From Nostoc cf. edaphicum LEGE 07299 (GTDB lineage Bacteria; Cyanobacteriota; Cyanobacteriia; Cyanobacteriales; Nostocaceae): a stretch of 5,194 bases of DNA. The notes under the pieces were generated by a model. That model was not told the origin of the DNA, did not search any database, and saw nothing but the letters and a program-made list of their open reading frames with translations. The translations under genes were made by a program, and so were the position numbers. How positions within the stretch are numbered: the stretch's first letter is position 1; every line of letters starts with the position of its first letter. The stretch lies in assembly GCF_015207245.1 (NCBI RefSeq), contig NZ_JADEXF010000342.1, forward strand, positions 1 through 5,194, read 5' to 3'. Shown here piece by piece: positions 1-5,194 of this stretch.

Positions 1-228
1 TTTGTGGGCACTTGGCAAGGAACAAAAGAAGGTCGCACTGGGTATTGGTTGCGCTGGTGGGATCGAGGTGGTAATTTATTACCGTGGGCTGTAGAACAGA
101 TTGAACAAGAACGCCAACGTGCCGAACAAGAACGTCAACGCGTCGAGCAAGAACGTCAGCAAAAAGAACGACTAATTGCTTATTTGCAATCTCAGGGTAT
201 TGACCCAAATAACTTGCCCCCATTTTAG
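1..228 (+). CDS. Uma2 family (DUF820) endonuclease-like protein, C-terminal part only
   Basis: The gene is cut by the left edge; the frame is already open at base 1 and ends at TAG 226-228, leaving 75 residues. The visible part starts with a Trp- and Gly-rich stretch (GTWQGTKEGRTGYWLRWWD, then GNLLPWA). A charged helix of three near-identical heptads follows (EQERQRA, EQERQRV, EQERQQK), and the protein ends LIAYLQSQGIDPNNLPPF. From memory of the family, this tail is typical of cyanobacterial Uma2 proteins, which carry a PD-(D/E)XK nuclease-like fold followed by a variable coiled-coil tail and occur in many copies per genome. The catalytic residues lie outside the window, so activity cannot be judged, and the cellular role of the family is poorly known. 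The GTG at 4-6 is an internal Val codon, not a credible start. The gene converges with ligA. Family assignment is fairly secure; function is not. Confidence 0.8.
   Translation, partial: FVGTWQGTKEGRTGYWLRWWDRGGNLLPWAVEQIEQERQRAEQERQRVEQERQQKERLIAYLQSQGIDPNNLPPF
103..165 (+). repeat. Three tandem 21-bp units coding for coiled-coil heptads
   Basis: Units at 103-123, 124-144 and 145-165 follow the pattern GAACAAGAACGYCAACG plus a variable end. They are in frame and encode EQERQRA, EQERQRV and EQERQQK. Units 1 and 2 are nearly identical, while unit 3 has diverged at its 3' end. The 21-bp period equals one heptad, so gain or loss of a unit changes coiled-coil length without shifting the frame. 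Confidence 0.85.
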
Positions 229-274
229 TAGAAGCAATTTATGAATTGTCCTTACGATAACCATCCAATTGTAC

Positions 275-298
275 AAAAAAAGTCGTTTGCTATAGCAA
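275..298 (-). terminator. Possible weak terminator of ligA with palindrome TTGCTATAGCAA
   Basis: Reading the minus strand beyond the ligA stop, a perfect 12-bp palindrome (287-298, TTGCTATAGCAA) is followed after a few bases by a run of seven T (281-275). The stem is short (TTGC/GCAA around TATA), so the hairpin would be weak. The 7-bp direct repeat CAATTGT at 266-272 and 296-302 brackets it, and its CAATTG core is self-complementary. The position in the convergent gap fits a terminator, but the palindrome could equally be a dispersed short repeat. Confidence 0.3.
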
Positions 299-311
299 TT
301 GTGAATCATTT

Positions 312-2382
<2,071 letters not shown>

Positions 2383-2411
2383 TTCATACATATGTACTAT
2401 ACAAAATTTAG

Positions 2412-2433
2412 GCTTTTGAGTCATATCAAAAGC
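2412..2433 (-). other. AT-rich hairpin upstream of ligA
   Basis: The arms GCTTTTGA (2412-2419) and TCAAAAGC (2426-2433) are perfect 8-bp complements around a 6-base loop. On the minus strand the hairpin is followed by CTAAATTTTG, a poor U-tract. It could be a weak terminator for read-through from glgB, or a chance structure; no function can be assigned. Confidence 0.3.
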
Positions 2434-2476
2434 TAAATAAGTTTTACCAATCCCGGCTACCTAATACTTGCATAGG

Positions 2477-2484
2477 GCGATCGC
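2477..2484. repeat. HIP1 octamer GCGATCGC, intergenic
   Basis: An exact HIP1 site in the glgB-ligA gap, followed directly by ATCG. It is one of two intergenic copies 74 bp apart. Confidence 0.9.
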
Positions 2485-2550
2485 ATCGTAAACTTCAGTA
2501 GTAAGCTTCCCCTGAGTACTAAGTATAATTTTACGGGTAAAAAATTTAGA

Positions 2551-2558
2551 GCGATCGC
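2551..2558. repeat. HIP1 octamer GCGATCGC, intergenic
   Basis: An exact HIP1 site in the glgB-ligA gap, in the flank GAGCGATCGCGAG, which extends the dyad imperfectly. It lies about 28 bp from the perfect inverted repeat. Confidence 0.9.
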
Positions 2559-2585
2559 GAGTCAATAAATCACTATATAAAAGAA

Positions 2586-2616
2586 TGTAGAGACGTAGAA
2601 TTGCTACGTCTCTACA
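2586..2616. repeat. Perfect 13-bp inverted repeat with 5-base loop
   Basis: The arms TGTAGAGACGTAG (2586-2598) and CTACGTCTCTACA (2604-2616) are exact reverse complements around AATTG. The hairpin is strong on either strand but has no T-run beside it, so it is not a standard intrinsic terminator. From memory, GTAGAGACGT...ACGTCTCTAC hairpins with varied inner bases recur between genes in Nostoc-type genomes, which would make this a small dispersed palindromic element. That recurrence cannot be tested inside this window, which has only this copy. Confidence 0.85.
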
Positions 2617-2696
2617 AAGGTAATAACGCATACTTAATTTCACCAGAGTCTATTAGAGAACTGGGTTGAATAGCTGTGAATAGGGGAAATTATCTG

Positions 2697-2721
2697 TAGG
2701 ACGGGGCATTGCCCCACCCCA
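2697..2721 (-). terminator. Hairpin directly after the glgB stop, candidate 3' end of glgB
   Basis: Starting five bases beyond the glgB stop, the minus strand folds into a stem around the loop AAT (2708-2710). The core is five G-C pairs (GGGGC/GCCCC), extended to 11 pairs if three G-U wobbles are allowed, with arms 2721-2711 and 2707-2697. The next bases, CAGATAATTTCC, are not a proper U-tract. It may therefore be a factor-assisted terminator, an mRNA 3'-stabilising structure or a repeat. Position supports a link to glgB; the mechanism is unknown. Confidence 0.45.
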
Positions 2722-2726
2722 AATTA

Positions 2727-5018
2727 TTATCCAATTACCTCAGCAGTCTTTTTCTTATCCAACTTGAGAATCAACACACCCAAAGGTGGTAAACACAAAT
2801 CCAGAGAATAAGGACGACTGTGCAAAGACCAATCATCTGTCCATTTACCACCTAAGTTGCCCATATTGCTACCGCCATACTGACGCGCATCACTATTGAA
2901 TAACTCGGTATAAAATCCCTTTTGCGGTACACCGATGCGATAGTGAGAATGAGGTTGCGGTGTAAAATTGCAAATAACGATCGCAAAATCATCAGAATCC
3001 TTGTCACGACGAATGAAGGAAACTACACTATGGCGGTTATCGCTACAGTCAATCCACTCAAACCCAGGTTCAGCAAAATCCTGGGTGTACAAAACTGGCT
3101 CAGAACGGTAGAGATGGTTCAATTCCCGGAAAAACGTTTTTAACTGTTGGTGGGCTTCATGCTGCAATAAATGCCACTCCAAATCAGCCCAAGCATTCCA
3201 CTCACTCCACTGCCCAAACTCCATGCTCATAAACATGGTTTTCTTGCCTGGGTGAGCAAACATATAGCTAAATAAACAACGGATATTAGCTAATTTCTGC
3301 CATGTATCCCCCGGCATTTTGCCGATGATATTGCTCTTACCATGCACCACTTCATCGTGGGACAAAGCCAGCATGAAGTTCTCGCTGTGGTTGTACCACA
3401 TACTAAAGGTGATGTTATTTTGGTGGAACTGGCGGAACCAAGGGTCCATGCTGAAGTAATCCAACATATCGTGCATCCAGCCCATATTCCACTTCAAGTT
3501 AAAGCCTAGTCCGCCTGTGTAGGTGGGCCAAGATACCATTGGCCAAGAAGTGGATTCTTCCGCAATTGAGAGAATACCGGGAAAATAGCTAAAGATAATG
3601 TGATTTACCTGACGCAGAAAATCTGCTGCTTCTAGGTTTTCTCTGCCACCGTACTGGTTGGGCAGCCATTCTCCTGGTTTGCGGCAATAATCGTTATAGA
3701 GCATCGAGGCAACAGCATCAACACGAATCCCGTCAATGTGGTACTTATCAAACCAGAAGAGGGCATTTGCTGCGAGGAAATTACTAACTTCATGGCGACC
3801 GTAGTTGAACACCAAAGTACCCCATTCTTTGTGTTCGCCTTTGCGGGGGTCAGCGTGTTCGTACAGGTGGCTGCCATCAAAGAAAGCTAAACCATGTCCA
3901 TCTTTGGGGAAGTGACCAGGAACCCAATCCACAATTACCCCAATATCATTTTCGTGACATTTGTCAACAAAATACATAAAATCTTCGGGTCTGCCAAAAC
4001 GCGAGGTAGGGGCGTAGTAACCAGTTACTTGATAACCCCAAGAACCATCAAAGGGATGCTCCGCAATGGGTAGCATTTCTATGTGGGTGTATCCTAATTC
4101 TTTGACATAAGGAATGAGTCGGTCAGCTAGTTCCCGATAGGTAAGAAAACGTGCGCCCGGTTTCAGTTCCGAAACGACAACTACAGGTTCCGTTTCACCA
4201 TTGGGGAGTTTCGCTGGTTCTGCACTCGAAGCGTGTAACCAAGAGCCTAAATGCACTTCGTAAACTGAAACTGGCTGGGTGAGGGGTTCAGTGTGACGCC
4301 GCTTTTCCATCCAGTCTTCGTCACTCCAACTGTAAGTATCTAAATCAGTGACAATAGATGCCGTTTTTGGACGGGGTTCCTGCTGAAAACCATAGGGATC
4401 GGATTTTTCGTAAATGTGTCCTTCAAAATTTTTGATTTCATATTTGTAAGACTCCCCTACACCAATTTCAGGAATAAACAATTCCCAAACCCCGGTGGGG
4501 CCTTTACGCATCTGGTGTTTACGCCCATCCCAGAGGTTGAAGTCTCCCAACAATGAAACGTTGCGAGCGTTAGGTGCCCAAACTGCAAAATAAACGCCTT
4601 TAACGCCGCCTATTTCCGTAGGGTGCGCTCCCAGTTTTTCATATATCCGATGATGGTTGCCTTCACTAAACAAATGCAAGTCAAAGTCTGTCAAGTTGGG
4701 AGAACGGAAAGCGTAAGGGTCATAGGTGACACGCTCATGTTCCCCTTCTTTAATCCGTAACTGGTAGTTTGCCAGTTCTGGAGTGTCAATCGTGCATTCA
4801 AAAAAGTGGGGATGATGCACTGTTTGCATTGGGTATTCCTTGCGTTGTTCAGGAAGAACGACCCATGCTGCACTTGCATTGGGTAGGTAGGCCCGCACAG
4901 CCCAGACAGTTTTACCATCTTGCTCTATGGGATGAGAACCTAGTATTTCAAAGGGATCGTTATGCTGATTCCAAACGATGCTGTTAACCTGTTCAGGGGC
5001 GATCGTGGTCATGGACAT
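2727..5018 (-). CDS. glgB: 1,4-alpha-glucan branching enzyme GlgB (GH13)
   Basis: This cytosolic enzyme cuts alpha-1,4 glucan chains and re-attaches them by alpha-1,6 bonds, setting the branching of storage glycogen. At 763 residues it is the long bacterial form: an N1 module (about 1-115, DPFEILGSHP), a CBM48 module (about 140-225, FAVWAPNARNVSLLGDFNLWDG), the GH13 barrel (about 250-630) and an all-beta C-terminal domain (about 640-752). Signature regions are intact: DWVPGHF (D364, H369), GIRVDAVASML (R432, nucleophile D434), AEEST (acid/base E487) and ALSHDEVVHG (H554, D555). It lacks a signal peptide. ATG 5018 was chosen because an AGG (5028-5026) lies seven bases upstream; a second ATG two codons later (5012) is less well placed, and TAG 5051-5049 closes the frame upstream. 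No other glycogen gene is in the window. The gene contains no exact HIP1 site, unlike ligA. Confidence 0.98.
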   Translation of the reverse strand: MSMTTIAPEQVNSIVWNQHNDPFEILGSHPIEQDGKTVWAVRAYLPNASAAWVVLPEQRKEYPMQTVHHPHFFECTIDTPELANYQLRIKEGEHERVTYDPYAFRSPNLTDFDLHLFSEGNHHRIYEKLGAHPTEIGGVKGVYFAVWAPNARNVSLLGDFNLWDGRKHQMRKGPTGVWELFIPEIGVGESYKYEIKNFEGHIYEKSDPYGFQQEPRPKTASIVTDLDTYSWSDEDWMEKRRHTEPLTQPVSVYEVHLGSWLHASSAEPAKLPNGETEPVVVVSELKPGARFLTYRELADRLIPYVKELGYTHIEMLPIAEHPFDGSWGYQVTGYYAPTSRFGRPEDFMYFVDKCHENDIGVIVDWVPGHFPKDGHGLAFFDGSHLYEHADPRKGEHKEWGTLVFNYGRHEVSNFLAANALFWFDKYHIDGIRVDAVASMLYNDYCRKPGEWLPNQYGGRENLEAADFLRQVNHIIFSYFPGILSIAEESTSWPMVSWPTYTGGLGFNLKWNMGWMHDMLDYFSMDPWFRQFHQNNITFSMWYNHSENFMLALSHDEVVHGKSNIIGKMPGDTWQKLANIRCLFSYMFAHPGKKTMFMSMEFGQWSEWNAWADLEWHLLQHEAHQQLKTFFRELNHLYRSEPVLYTQDFAEPGFEWIDCSDNRHSVVSFIRRDKDSDDFAIVICNFTPQPHSHYRIGVPQKGFYTELFNSDARQYGGSNMGNLGGKWTDDWSLHSRPYSLDLCLPPLGVLILKLDKKKTAEVIG

Positions 5019-5070
5019 GAAGCTACCTAAGTGAAATAATGTGATTGACTAAATCTACTTTTTTAATATC

Positions 5071-5098
5071 TATATATATTCTTTACATTTATTTGCAA
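5071..5098 (-). promoter_or_regulatory. Candidate glgB promoter
   Basis: On the minus strand TTGCAA (5098-5093, 4/6 match to the -35 consensus) and TATATA (5076-5071, 4/6 match to the -10) are 16 bases apart. They predict a 5' leader of about 45 bases that includes the AGG at 5028-5026. The surrounding TATATATA tract allows other registers, and no activator site is evident. This is a pattern match only. Confidence 0.35.
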
Positions 5099-5130
5099 TT
5101 TTGTCGCCACCGTTATCCTACATCAGAATG

Positions 5131-5194
5131 GGGCATTGGGCATTGGGCATGGGGCATTGGGCATTGGGCATTGAGCATTGGGCATGGGGCATTG
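5131..5194. repeat. Heptanucleotide tandem repeat (STRR type), unit GGGCATT
   Basis: Nine consecutive 7-bp units run in perfect phase to the window edge: GGGCATT at 5131, 5138, 5152, 5159, 5166 and 5187, GGGCATG at 5145 and 5180, and GAGCATT at 5173, with one further G at 5194. The array is truncated by the window, so its full length is unknown. Heptameric short tandemly repeated repetitive (STRR) sequences are established features of heterocystous cyanobacteria such as Calothrix and Anabaena; this G-rich unit resembles, but is not identical to, the GGGGAYT class. It begins about 110 bp upstream of the glgB start codon. Confidence 0.92.

Noticed and set aside
4..228. Uma2 tail as a complete small gene starting at GTG 4
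   Set aside because: The frame is open through base 1 and the sequence matches only the C-terminal part of the family, so the gene is truncated by the window.
2387..2396. Palindrome TACATATGTA as a regulator operator upstream of ligA
   Set aside because: A 10-bp AT-rich palindrome is easily found by chance here; it does not fit the NtcA pattern GTA-N8-TAC and has no second copy.
2461..2643. 60-codon minus-strand reading frame in the glgB-ligA gap as a small protein gene
   Set aside because: It runs through the perfect inverted repeat and a HIP1 site, has no ribosome binding site and resembles no family I know. A relic of a longer gene is kept only as a low-interest finding.
2922..4987. Short open frames on either strand inside glgB (2922-3143, 3632-3880, 4691-4918, 4769-4987)
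   Set aside because: They overlap conserved glgB coding sequence in other frames and have no recognisable protein features.
5131..5194. CRISPR array at the right edge
   Set aside because: The 7-bp units are directly adjacent without unique spacers; this is a simple tandem repeat.

Overview
The window looks like chromosomal DNA from a filamentous, probably heterocyst-forming cyanobacterium of the Nostoc/Anabaena/Calothrix type. The evidence is five exact copies of the HIP1 octamer GCGATCGC in 5.2 kb, a heptanucleotide tandem repeat of the STRR kind at the right edge, a short perfect inverted repeat between genes, a Uma2-family gene tail with an EQERQR coiled coil, and GlgB and LigA proteins of clearly cyanobacterial type. 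The genus is an inference from these features; no rRNA or other marker gene is present.

Layout from left to right. Positions 1-228 (+) hold the 3' end of a Uma2-family (DUF820) endonuclease-like gene whose catalytic part lies outside the window. It converges across 83 bp with ligA (312-2348, -), a full-length NAD+-dependent DNA ligase. A 378-bp gap (2349-2726) contains no convincing gene. It holds two HIP1 sites, a perfect 13-bp inverted repeat, a weaker hairpin, a hairpin just after the glgB stop codon, and a short P-loop-like reading frame that may be a gene relic or chance. Then comes glgB (2727-5018, -), a full-length 1,4-alpha-glucan branching enzyme. The last 176 bp are the glgB upstream region: a candidate promoter, then at least nine in-phase GGGCATT-type heptamers that run off the window end.

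The two complete genes are both housekeeping. GlgB introduces alpha-1,6 branches into storage glycogen, and LigA seals nicks in replication and repair. They share a strand, but the 378-bp gap with a hairpin after glgB suggests separate transcription, and I see no functional link between them. I found no evidence of an undescribed multi-gene system. The points worth a second look are the repeats in the gaps, the possible P-loop relic, and the absence of a normal 5' leader in front of ligA.
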